From a virus: a stretch of DNA of 64,000 nucleotides. A model generated the notes under the pieces. It saw only the letters and a list, made by a program, of their open reading frames with translations, was not told the origin of the DNA and did no database searches. This document shows, one piece after another, positions 37,657 to 46,300 of the stretch. Each line of letters opens with the position of its first letter. Within the stretch, counting starts at the first letter, position 1. The position numbers and the translations under genes are program-made. The stretch covers positions 1 through 64,000 of the IMG/VR virus record IMGVR_UViG_3300029787_000010, one strand, 5' to 3'.

Positions 37657-39153
37657 ATGACAAATGAAAAGAAACAAACAGCACAAAGCATGAACATCCG
37701 AGCAGCAAAGGCCATTGCCGATACGGTGCGGTCCACCTTGGGCCCAGCGGGTATGGACAAAATGATGGTGGATGGCGGTGGCAATGTCATCGTCACCAAC
37801 GATGGGGCTACCATCCTACAGCAACTTGACATCAGTCACCCCGGTGCGAAAATGATTGTGGAAGCAGCAAACACTCAAGAAAGCATGTGCTACGACGGCA
37901 CGACGACGACCACGATTTTGGCTGGCTCTTTGCTCGCCAACACAGAAGGCTTGTTCAACAAGGGTTTGCACCCGAATGTGGTATGCCGTGGTTACAGGCA
38001 GGCTGCCCAGTGGGCGGTGGAAGCCATCACTGAGACAGCACAGGGTAGTAGCAAAGACTTGCTGAATGTAGCCAAGACAGCCATCACGGGTAAGTCGTTG
38101 GAAAGCAGCATGGACCATGTGTCCGGACTGTGTGTTGAGGCAGTGGAGCAAGCCAACGGGGACATCAAGCGCATCAATGTAGTGTGCCAACCGGGTGCTT
38201 CATTGGAGGATTCATATTGCTTTAACGGGGTCGTTATCAACACGACCTTCATGATGCCGAGCATGAGCAAGGTGCCTGCAAAGAACATCATCCTGCTCAA
38301 CACAGGGCTGTCGTCAAAGAAGGATGACAGTGTCCAAGTCAATGTGCAGAATGTTGGCGACTTCAAGAACTACCAGCAGTACGCCACCAAGGATGTGTGG
38401 GAGACGAAGGTAGAAGCACTCACAGAACTACTCCCCGAAGGCGGGGCAGTGTTCTGCCGCGACAGTGTGAACGAACTCGTGGCCGCTCTCTTGTCTAAGA
38501 AAGGCATCAGTGTAGCACACCGTGTTCCACCTACTACCCTTGACGCCATGTCGGCGCTACTGGACACACCCGTCGCTCACACTGTAGAGGACATTGGCGG
38601 AGTAGCGCAGCCGACTGAGTTAGAACAGCGCACGATTGGTGACATGGATTACATCGTCGTGGCCGGCGAAGGTAATGTCACAACACTCGTTCTGCGAGGA
38701 GCCACCCGACAGACCCTTGACGAAACAGAGCGTGGATTTGACGACGCCATCGGCGTGGTCTGCTTGGCCTTCAACAGTGACCAAATCGTAACGGGCGGCG
38801 GCTCGTCCTACATCCATGCTGCGCTCGCTCTACGCAACCGTGCGGCCGAGATTGGCGGTCGGGCGCAAATGGCCATTGAAGCCTTTGCAGACGCCTTGGA
38901 AGCGATTCCTGCGACCATCGCTGAGAACGCTGGCTTTGACCCGTTGGACACGGTGCTGGCTCTACGCAGCGCCCACCTCCTTGGCAAGAAGGACTTCGGT
39001 CCGAACATTGAGGAAGGCGGTGTCTGTTCTATGATTGGGCTGAATGTGTACGAACCATTGGCCTTGGTGAAGCAGGCGATTCAGTCAGCAAGCGAAGTCA
39101 GCATCAGCATCCTGCGCATTGACGACATCATCGGGAAGCGTTCCGAAGAGTGA
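37657..39153 (+). CDS. ths: group II chaperonin (thermosome)
   Basis: Folds proteins in an ATP-driven double ring with a built-in lid. The 498-residue subunit has LGPAGMDKMMVD and VTNDGATIL (about 30-55), CYDGTTTTTILAG (ATP site, Asp kept), the intermediate/apical region with a lid-protrusion segment (about 215-245), RGATRQTLDETERGFDDAI (near 353), VTGGGSSYIH and SILRIDDII at the C-terminus. It is slightly shorter than cellular thermosomes (about 545), mainly at the termini; the Gly/Met-rich tail is absent. I chose ATG 37657 behind GGAGAGG. It is the last plus-strand gene of the replication block, overlapping the HMG-CoA-lyase-like gene tail-to-tail by 26 bp. Giant virion proteins are plausible clients. 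Confidence 0.93.
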   Translation: MTNEKKQTAQSMNIRAAKAIADTVRSTLGPAGMDKMMVDGGGNVIVTNDGATILQQLDISHPGAKMIVEAANTQESMCYDGTTTTTILAGSLLANTEGLFNKGLHPNVVCRGYRQAAQWAVEAITETAQGSSKDLLNVAKTAITGKSLESSMDHVSGLCVEAVEQANGDIKRINVVCQPGASLEDSYCFNGVVINTTFMMPSMSKVPAKNIILLNTGLSSKKDDSVQVNVQNVGDFKNYQQYATKDVWETKVEALTELLPEGGAVFCRDSVNELVAALLSKKGISVAHRVPPTTLDAMSALLDTPVAHTVEDIGGVAQPTELEQRTIGDMDYIVVAGEGNVTTLVLRGATRQTLDETERGFDDAIGVVCLAFNSDQIVTGGGSSYIHAALALRNRAAEIGGRAQMAIEAFADALEAIPATIAENAGFDPLDTVLALRSAHLLGKKDFGPNIEEGGVCSMIGLNVYEPLALVKQAIQSASEVSISILRIDDIIGKRSEE

Positions 39154-39955
39154 TTTGCCCAGCGATGTGAGAGGCAACCTTGAGGGCTTCTTCATCCACC
39201 CCTGTGGTGAAGCCCCAAGCGTGCAGGTGAGACACCAGTGTTTCGGTGGATAGGTTAGCCCCGCTGTTGGCAGCAAACGGGCACCCACCAAGACCACCGA
39301 TACTTGAATCAATCTCGTAAATGCCGTTCATTAACGCAGCCCGAACCAACTCAAGTGCACGGTCCTCCTCACCATTGTGATGAAGATGAAGTGCTGCTCG
39401 CATACCCTCGTTCTTGGCTAACTCAGCCAATTCAGCGACCTCTTTACGAGTTCCTGCTCCGACTGTATCAGCGAAGACGATAGTGCCACCGAACATTTTG
39501 GCATCGCGGATGCAAGAAAGAAGTGTACTCATGCGAGGCACCCCGCTCCAAGGCGAACCGAAGGCCATACTAATGTAAACTCGGACATTCTCTTTGGGCA
39601 CTTTGTCCATGAAAGTTTTGTACATCAGTACAATCTCACTACGGGTCTTACCCATGTTCTTCATGTTGAAGTCCTCGCACGGCGAGAACACGATGTTGAA
39701 CTTCTCAACACCTGTCGCCACAGCACGCTCGTAACCACGCTTGTTCATGACCAGTGCACTACCACGGTCAAACACTTCCTCAGCATCAGCCATTTGCGGC
39801 ACAAGGCGAGGGTGAGCAAAACTTACTTCCTCTATAGACTGCAAGCCTGCGTCGTATAGGCTTGCGATTAACTGTCGCTTGGTTGCTGTTTCAACAGGCT
39901 GTTTCAGTGCTTGGAGTCCATCACGAGGACCGACCTCGTAGATGGAGATGTTCAC
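39128..39955 (-). CDS. hmgL: HMG-CoA lyase-like aldolase (DRE-TIM family)
   Basis: HMG-CoA lyase cleaves 3-hydroxy-3-methylglutaryl-CoA to acetoacetate and acetyl-CoA. The 275-residue product keeps the known active-site residues: GPRDGLQ (R11, D12), E42, LHLH (H190, H192, metal ligands), GGLGGCPF (C225, catalytic loop) and N234. The TIM-barrel pattern is intact, and the length is only slightly below cellular enzymes (about 300). The start is GTG 39955 in a GTGA overlap behind GGAGG. It is the last gene of the late strand and follows a small membrane protein. A related DRE-TIM lyase or aldolase substrate cannot be excluded. Confidence 0.85.
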   Translation of the reverse strand: MNISIYEVGPRDGLQALKQPVETATKRQLIASLYDAGLQSIEEVSFAHPRLVPQMADAEEVFDRGSALVMNKRGYERAVATGVEKFNIVFSPCEDFNMKNMGKTRSEIVLMYKTFMDKVPKENVRVYISMAFGSPWSGVPRMSTLLSCIRDAKMFGGTIVFADTVGAGTRKEVAELAELAKNEGMRAALHLHHNGEEDRALELVRAALMNGIYEIDSSIGGLGGCPFAANSGANLSTETLVSHLHAWGFTTGVDEEALKVASHIAGQITLRNASR

Positions 39956-40107
39956 TGGATTCCCCTCCGCATGCCATTGAAGCAGGCTTGGTGAAAGGCC
40001 TCCTCGTCTTCAATATAAATCATGGTGTCAGTGGGGTCGGGCGTTGCCAACCAAATGGTCACAAAGCCTGCAATAAATGAGAGGATGAAGAGAGTCGGCA
40101 GCAGCAT
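39952..40107 (-). CDS. single-pass membrane micro-protein, 51 aa
   Basis: Reads MLLPTLFILSFIAGFVTI from the ATG at 40107, a clear hydrophobic membrane span, then a short acidic tail ending before TGA at 39952-39954. The stop overlaps the GTG of the lyase gene, and its end carries the GGAGG of that gene. The orientation (short N-terminus) and size recall holins or small phage membrane proteins, but nothing proves it. Confidence 0.6.
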   Translation of the reverse strand: MLLPTLFILSFIAGFVTIWLATPDPTDTMIYIEDEEAFHQACFNGMRRGIQ

Positions 40108-40132
40108 GTACAGACCGAGCGCGGTGTGAAAA

Positions 40133-40399
40133 TTAAAGTTGTCGGCCTAAGTTGTGATTGAGAAGCATTTTTGACAGTGCTCCGTACTTCTTCGCCTTCA
40201 ATCTCAAGACTGATTTTTTAAGCGAGTTCTTTTTTCCTACAGGTCCCATGTCACCGTGCTTGCGCATGTAGCCACAGGTGGGACACTCGTGGATAACCAC
40301 CTGCTTCCCTTTGAGGTAGCGGGCTGAAATGGTGAGGGGCAGGGCTGTGGTCTTGCAGAACTCACAGGTGTAGGTCAGCGCATCAATGAGTGCACCCAT
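40133..40399 (-). CDS. zinc-ribbon protein, 88 aa
   Basis: Start chosen at 40399, where ATG overlaps the preceding TGA (TGATG) after GGTGAG; an upstream in-frame ATG at 40432 lacks a ribosome-binding site. CEFC near residue 12-15 and CPTC near 39-42 form a zinc ribbon, followed by a basic C-terminal tail (KKNSLKKSVLRLKAKKYG) suited to nucleic-acid or virion binding. Function unknown. Confidence 0.6.
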   Translation of the reverse strand: MGALIDALTYTCEFCKTTALPLTISARYLKGKQVVIHECPTCGYMRKHGDMGPVGKKNSLKKSVLRLKAKKYGALSKMLLNHNLGRQL

Positions 40400-41538
40400 C
40401 AACTCACCACATGGAGGTCCAATTTCGCCCATGCTGAACCCGTGTAGACGAACTTCCCGTAGTTGGTAGCGGCTACATTGACATTGATACCTGTTGAATC
40501 AAAGTTGAGGTTGTGTGCTCCGGACGGGTGATAGACCTCAATGATGTGTCCGTGAGGGAATGTGCCCGATGGGTTGAGGTTGATTGCTCCACTTGTTGTG
40601 ACTATCCAAATGTTCGGCCCGTCAAAGGTGAAGGTTTGGTTAGCCGATGTGGACAGCACTTTGACTTCATTCGGGGCCAGTCGCCATGTACCACGGGCAG
40701 GGCTTCCGCCTATGTCTCGCTGTGCACTGTAAAGCAGCACGCTATGTCCATCGGGACTGTGCGTCTGCCACATACCACCGAAAGGCGACGCCGCAAAGCC
40801 ACCACCCGAAGGTGATGCAAAAATTGAATCAATGGTCTTTTGATTGGTGTTGTCAATTGCGTTCGTGTTGGTGACTGAACCAGCCGCACCTGCGGTGAGA
40901 TGGTTGAAGTAGACTGGATTTGGCCGGACGAATATACGCTTGTCGTGTACGGTCGGCGTGTTGAGCGAGGCTGTCAACGCCCCTCCTGCTGACACCGTGT
41001 AGTGAAGGATAGCGAGTACGACGGCCTGTTGATTGTTGGCTGGTCCGGGTGCTGACAAAAATGTGTTCGGCACCTGTGGAGTCTCAGTGGCTGGGTCAGC
41101 CAGTGTCCCAAACTCGTACATGATGTTGTTATTCGCTCCCATGGCAGCAACATAAATGACGACATACGCTTCTTTGTTGACTGACGCGTGTGGTGTGGGG
41201 AGAGTTCCGACTTTGTTCGTGCTTGTTCCAATGACGGTGCTGGTGTGCGTACCACCCACGCCTCCGCCAAACTGGTAGACTACCCCGTCAAGGACAGCAA
41301 AGCCGCCCGACACAGTGATTGCGCCACCGGAGCCGACTGCTACATGTCCTTCTGTAGAGGAGCCAGTAGCGTTCCGAGTGCCCCCGTATGCCCCATCAGC
41401 CACGCGAAGGATGCCATTGCCGTGCAAGCCCTCGTAAGGATTGGTCAACGAGGGACTGGTCAAACCATCGCCATCTCGTAGCCCACTGCCACCAGTGAAG
41501 CCTTGAGCAGCGGTGTGTCCGGAGAGTGGATTAGACAT
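40399..41538 (-). CDS. Gly/Ser/Thr-rich virion protein, tail-fibre or tail-tip type, 379 aa
   Basis: Rich in Gly, Ser, Thr, Asn and Ala, with a repetitive beta pattern typical of phage fibre or tip proteins (GGSGLRDGDGL, SSTEGHVAVGSGGAITVSGG). The end, GKFVYTGSAWAKLDLHV, resembles C-termini of many tail structural proteins. Start at 41538 follows GAGGTGAAC of the previous gene's end. Late structural gene. Confidence 0.6.
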   Translation of the reverse strand: MSNPLSGHTAAQGFTGGSGLRDGDGLTSPSLTNPYEGLHGNGILRVADGAYGGTRNATGSSTEGHVAVGSGGAITVSGGFAVLDGVVYQFGGGVGGTHTSTVIGTSTNKVGTLPTPHASVNKEAYVVIYVAAMGANNNIMYEFGTLADPATETPQVPNTFLSAPGPANNQQAVVLAILHYTVSAGGALTASLNTPTVHDKRIFVRPNPVYFNHLTAGAAGSVTNTNAIDNTNQKTIDSIFASPSGGGFAASPFGGMWQTHSPDGHSVLLYSAQRDIGGSPARGTWRLAPNEVKVLSTSANQTFTFDGPNIWIVTTSGAINLNPSGTFPHGHIIEVYHPSGAHNLNFDSTGINVNVAATNYGKFVYTGSAWAKLDLHVVS

Positions 41539-41539
41539 T

Positions 41540-41893
41540 TCAGTTCACCTCTATGATAGTAGCGAAACGCAATTCATTATTTTGCGTTTTGGTCACGGCT
41601 CGGTGCGTGTAGCGGAAAAGCACAGTTGTGTCAGTGGAGTCGGCTGGGTTTTGATATTGGACGCACACCTCTTTTAGTGGGATAGTAAATGTAGATGAAA
41701 GGGGCACGACTGCCTCTACGAGAAGAGAATGGTCGTCAACGATGCGCACAGTAGGTGTGGCTACAAAAGCGGGCCTCCCTGCGCCTCCGTCTTCACTGGT
41801 AGCCAGTGTCCCATCAAATCCAAAGACCACTTGGTTGATGCGGTCTTTCAGCGTGTCAATCAAAAATCGGTTTCCTTCTGTCAGTAGTGGCAT
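41540..41893 (-). CDS. small structural protein, 117 aa
   Basis: Lies between the fibre-like gene and the baseplate-like gene, all coupled. Beta-rich: an N-terminal helix (NRFLIDTLKDRINQVVFG), then alternating strands (TVRIVDDHSLLVEAVVPLS, TTVLFRYTHRAV). Ends in EVN*, whose codons form GAGGTGAAC for the next gene. Possibly a baseplate or tail-attachment component. Confidence 0.5.
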   Translation of the reverse strand: MPLLTEGNRFLIDTLKDRINQVVFGFDGTLATSEDGGAGRPAFVATPTVRIVDDHSLLVEAVVPLSSTFTIPLKEVCVQYQNPADSTDTTVLFRYTHRAVTKTQNNELRFATIIEVN

Positions 41894-41894
41894 A

Positions 41895-43304
41895 TCATCC
41901 TCTCCAAATGGTTATTGGTTTGCGCTTTGGATTCTGTATTTTGAGTAGATTGGCTTGCTCAGTCTTCGGACGAGTGGCTTTTCCACCTATGATGCTGCGG
42001 TCCCCTTGGCCAATGATATAGCCTTCTTGGCGAACCGTTGCAGCAGTGAGTTGCCAGCGAGTGGTAATTTGATAGCGAGCACTGGTTCCAAACTCAATCG
42101 TCTCCGTCTGCCGACTCTTTTCTTGGCTGGCTTCGCTAAGTTCCACGATGTCATTCTGTTGGAACCGCTGTAGTAAATCAGCGATACCCGTGTCCATGGA
42201 TGTGACACGGAGGTCAGTCTTCTTTTGTACAAGGTGGTGGGTGGCTGTCAAGACATTGTAGTTGTCGTTGTCCGTCTGTGTTTGGTAGCGGATAGCCTCA
42301 CCCGGCTGAACCGTAGTGGCCCTCACAACCTCGTGCAAAGTAGTAGCACCTTTAGCCCGATTGGCCGCTGCTAAAAACTTGCGACCAATGGCCCTTGCAC
42401 TTGCCTTGGACACGGCCGTAGGGGCGTTGATACCACCGGGTACTTCAATGACCCCAGTTTCTTGTGCACTAAAGTCATCAATTGTGACGCTATTGCTGTC
42501 ATTCAACGCTCTCGCTTTTCCACGAACCACGAGCCTATTTGGTAGGTGCTGAGTTTCGCTTTCGGTTTTCCCACCTGTAACGGCTACATTGCTGAGATAG
42601 TGAGAGCGGTTAGATTGGAGTTGATGTTGGTAAAACAGATTACCAAATCGGTCAGTGATGAGGCGGTGCCCATCATGTCTGCTCAAGAAGCGCATAGCAC
42701 TGACACCATCTATGCCATTGAAGTCTTTGGCCACGAAGGTGGTACTGCCACGCTTCCTGCTCACATTGACGGAGTTGAGGGAAGACGATTGACTGTCGCC
42801 AAGGCGTGCAGCAAGGTCGCTTGTTCGCAGTCCTACATTGACTGGCTGTGTTATTTGCACAGTCTTTGCACTCATCCCGATGTCCGTCAGCGCCCGACCT
42901 TTGAGGTTGGGCACCATGAGTCGTGAGCCTTTAGTGGCCGTCACTACTTGGTCAACAACGAGGTTTTCCTTCGTGTTGGAATCACTGGTGACCATGGCCG
43001 GCTTCGTCGCACCACTGGACAGTTTGCCGCCTTGGTGAAACACAACGCCCTCATACCGCATGTGCTCAGTCGGCGTGTGCACTAAGTCAATGGAGTCGTC
43101 CTGCTCAGTCAGCGTGTAAGTGCGCTGGTGAGTAGGTTGAAAGTCACTTTGCTTTGGTTTGGCTACACTACGCTTGGACGCAGTCTGCGTGTAGATACCG
43201 TGGCGAACAGCATTGTCCACAAACTTAGGCTTGCGGATGCGCTTCATGACCGTAGGCTGGGCTGCATCACTTCGCCCGGTGTTGGTGTTCTTTGCGACCG
43301 CCAT
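41895..43304 (-). CDS. virion protein, possibly baseplate hub-like, 469 aa
   Basis: I chose ATG 43304 behind GGAGTGATAAC, just after the giant gene's stop; a GTG upstream lies inside that gene. A basic N-terminal tail (about 1-60) is followed by beta-rich segments with many Thr/Ser, RLVVRGKAR near 270, and a mixed C-terminal half. The layout recalls tail hub or late-control proteins, but no diagnostic motif is certain. Its stop overlaps the next ribosome-binding site (GGAGAGGATGAT). Confidence 0.4.
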   Translation of the reverse strand: MAVAKNTNTGRSDAAQPTVMKRIRKPKFVDNAVRHGIYTQTASKRSVAKPKQSDFQPTHQRTYTLTEQDDSIDLVHTPTEHMRYEGVVFHQGGKLSSGATKPAMVTSDSNTKENLVVDQVVTATKGSRLMVPNLKGRALTDIGMSAKTVQITQPVNVGLRTSDLAARLGDSQSSSLNSVNVSRKRGSTTFVAKDFNGIDGVSAMRFLSRHDGHRLITDRFGNLFYQHQLQSNRSHYLSNVAVTGGKTESETQHLPNRLVVRGKARALNDSNSVTIDDFSAQETGVIEVPGGINAPTAVSKASARAIGRKFLAAANRAKGATTLHEVVRATTVQPGEAIRYQTQTDNDNYNVLTATHHLVQKKTDLRVTSMDTGIADLLQRFQQNDIVELSEASQEKSRQTETIEFGTSARYQITTRWQLTAATVRQEGYIIGQGDRSIIGGKATRPKTEQANLLKIQNPKRKPITIWRG

Positions 43305-43308
43305 GTTA

Positions 43309-46300
43309 TCACTCCGTACTGTGGTCACCCGTGTTGAAGTTCGTATCGCCGTCTGCGCCCTTGGGGTGCAACGATTGACTGTAGCGAGGCTCTACCGAAA
43401 AGTCTTCCTTTCGTGCAGCGTCGCTGCGGAAATGTTCCAAGGTGTTCTCACTCATGACAATGCGGGCCACTGGATTGGTAATGTCAGTCTTGTCATAGCC
43501 CGTCACATCCACACCCAAAATTTTGGGTCCGTTGCTGTCCGAAGCAGTGACACTCGTGTTGGGAGCGATGCTGTAGACCGGTGAATATGGAGGACTGCTG
43601 GGCGTACCTGTCCGTGCGGACGGGGCATCACTGGTGTAGATACCGTACTTACCTCCACCTGTAGCGAGGTAGAAGTTGCTGCCGTCTTGAGGGCTGCCCG
43701 TCTTGAGCATACGCTTACCACGGAACAACTGGGCATGATGCTTGTCCAGCGTGCGCACAGGGCGCACAAGGAACTCAATGCGACTGTCGGAGACATTGGT
43801 CTTGCCGTCAGTCGGGTCATGGTTAGCGTCTTGATATGGATTGGATGTAGAAGCAGTGTTAGCCTTGCCCCAACCCTCGTCGGAAAGTGCACCTTGTCGC
43901 ACTGACCAATCCATGATGTAGGTGCCACCAAGACTCCACATGCTGTGAGCATCCGAGATTTTCAAAATACCCTTGACAGGCTGGGCTGACCAACTGAGGG
44001 CTGTCATGTCCAAGTGACCAAGAGTCTGTGAGCCGACATCCTTTGCACCACGCAGCGTGATTCGCTGACCGACGCTTCGGTTGCTGTGTAGACTATGTGC
44101 CTCAGTTGACATAATGATGTACTCTTGACTTTCACCGTCGTTGAGTTCACTCATTGTGTCCACATCAAGTCCTATACGCACACCGTCTGCACCTACAGGG
44201 TCAGTCATATCTGTGTTAGCACTGACTGTTTCAATGCTCTCACTGACCATGGCCTCGGGCTTGAGAAGGCCTTCTTCGCTGTCCAGTTCCAACCTCGCGC
44301 TGATACCACGCTCAATCTCCTCCGCTTGAAGCACATCGTTGCGTGGACGATTGAGTCCTTTACCAATAGTCGGCTCACTTGTCGGCTGTGAGAGGACGAG
44401 GCCGGTTGGCTCAATTGATTCGGACACATCCATTAGCAGACTTTCATTGAAATGCGTGGGCCAGCGCACACCACGACCGTCTCCACGGTCGCCGACACGC
44501 ATGGAGTTAGCCGGATTGAACCAATCCACCGTACCCATGTCTGTAGCATCGTTGTTGACTGTGTTGCTGTTGCCGCTTTGACGGTCGTCGTAGGATGCAA
44601 ACAAACCTCGGTTGGCAGGTCGGTCATTACGACCGCCGTCTGTGTAAGCGTTCTCCGGGTCCCACGCAGGACTGATGCCGAAGCCACGGACAGGGAACCG
44701 GCGAACATCCTCACCACGAGTGTTGCCCCACCAGTCTACAAGGTAGTAACGATGAGCGTTAGCAAGTTCGTAAATCTCCTTGCCAGCAGCATCTCCTGCG
44801 TACATTTTCCGGACAGTAGACGGGTTGCGTAGAACACGCACAGGGCAGCCAAACGGCTTTGTCATTCGGCGACCGTCGCTGTAGCGAACCTGTCGCCCGA
44901 GTTGGTCTTCGTTGAACAACGCACTGATTTGCGTCAGTCGTTCAAGAATACCCGCGTAAGACGCTGGGTAATCTGTACCGGCCTTCCAGCCGTCCGTCTT
45001 GCTATCCTGTTGTACAAACGGCCCGTGGTAGTAACCAAGCAATGCGTTGCTGTTAGCCACTTCCAAGTAGCCCCGAACATACGGTGACCAACGAGGGCGA
45101 TTCATTGGTTGACGCACAGCCATGCGGTAGCCAAAGCAGTAGTTACGAGCATCGTCGGAATCGCTGGTCATTTGTGCATAGGTACGCTCATCTACACCAC
45201 TATTGTCACGGAAACTTACACAGTCCACTCCGAACAACTTGCCACCCCAACCAATCAGCGCCTCAAGGAATCCGTCAAGGCGACTGGAACCAGCGCCGCC
45301 ACGAGAGCCGCCGGGCCAATAGCCTGCAAAGTTGAACTTGTCCGAGCCGATTGTCCCACCTTGATGTGAAAGTGCCGATGTGGCGTCCAGTTGACTGGCA
45401 GTGAAAATGGCTCCAGTGCCACCTACGGAACTGGTGGTAGAAATGCTGATTTCCATTATTGGGAAACGGTTAGTGGTGCTGGCTCCGTCTACTCCGTTGA
45501 CCGTCGCTGGACTTGGATTGTTGGACATTTTGCTGTCATCAATGACACCCCAAAGTGTTGAAACATAGAGTTTGGTCCCATCGTCACTCCAGTCAATACC
45601 TGAAACCCAAGGGGTGGTATCACTGCCGGACTGAGAAACCGAAGCAGATTTGTTAAGGAAGTAAGTACGCAAGTCAAGTGTCACATCCAAACTGGAAGTA
45701 GAGGTGTCATAAGGTGTAGACAAAGTGTACTCTCGTACATAGCCGGACGCTCCACTCAGCCACATTTTAGTCCCGTCCGAGTTGAACAATATGTCGCTGA
45801 TTGTACTTGCGCTGATTGACGCTGATGTACCTTCGGTATCGCCACTGGCCACGATGTAGGGGCTGGCAGTGGAGAATTGACGAAGAGTAGAAGCATACCC
45901 TACGAAATACTTGGTACCGTCTCCGTTCCAAGCGGCGGCACGAATACCTGTTTGGCTTGACAAATTCTTACTACCGGTGAAAGTAAAGGTGCTTGACACA
46001 TCAAATGCGGATGCGAGTGTTGCACTTCGTATGCCGCCGCCATGGAAATCTGTGACAATCATCTTTGTGCCACTGGGGTCAATATCAAATCCGTCACAAC
46101 TGTTGAGGTCCGAATCTCCAAGGCCCGCACTCTGTTGGTCGTAAAGTCCGTCAGTATTGGCAATGTCAATTTTAGAGAAAAATACATTGTCAGTATCGTA
46201 ATCGTTATTGTTACCACGGTTAGAAACAATGATGTCGTCCCCAACTACGCGCATACCTGTCAACCATGTAGTCGTGGCATGAATTTGTTGGAAGTTGATA

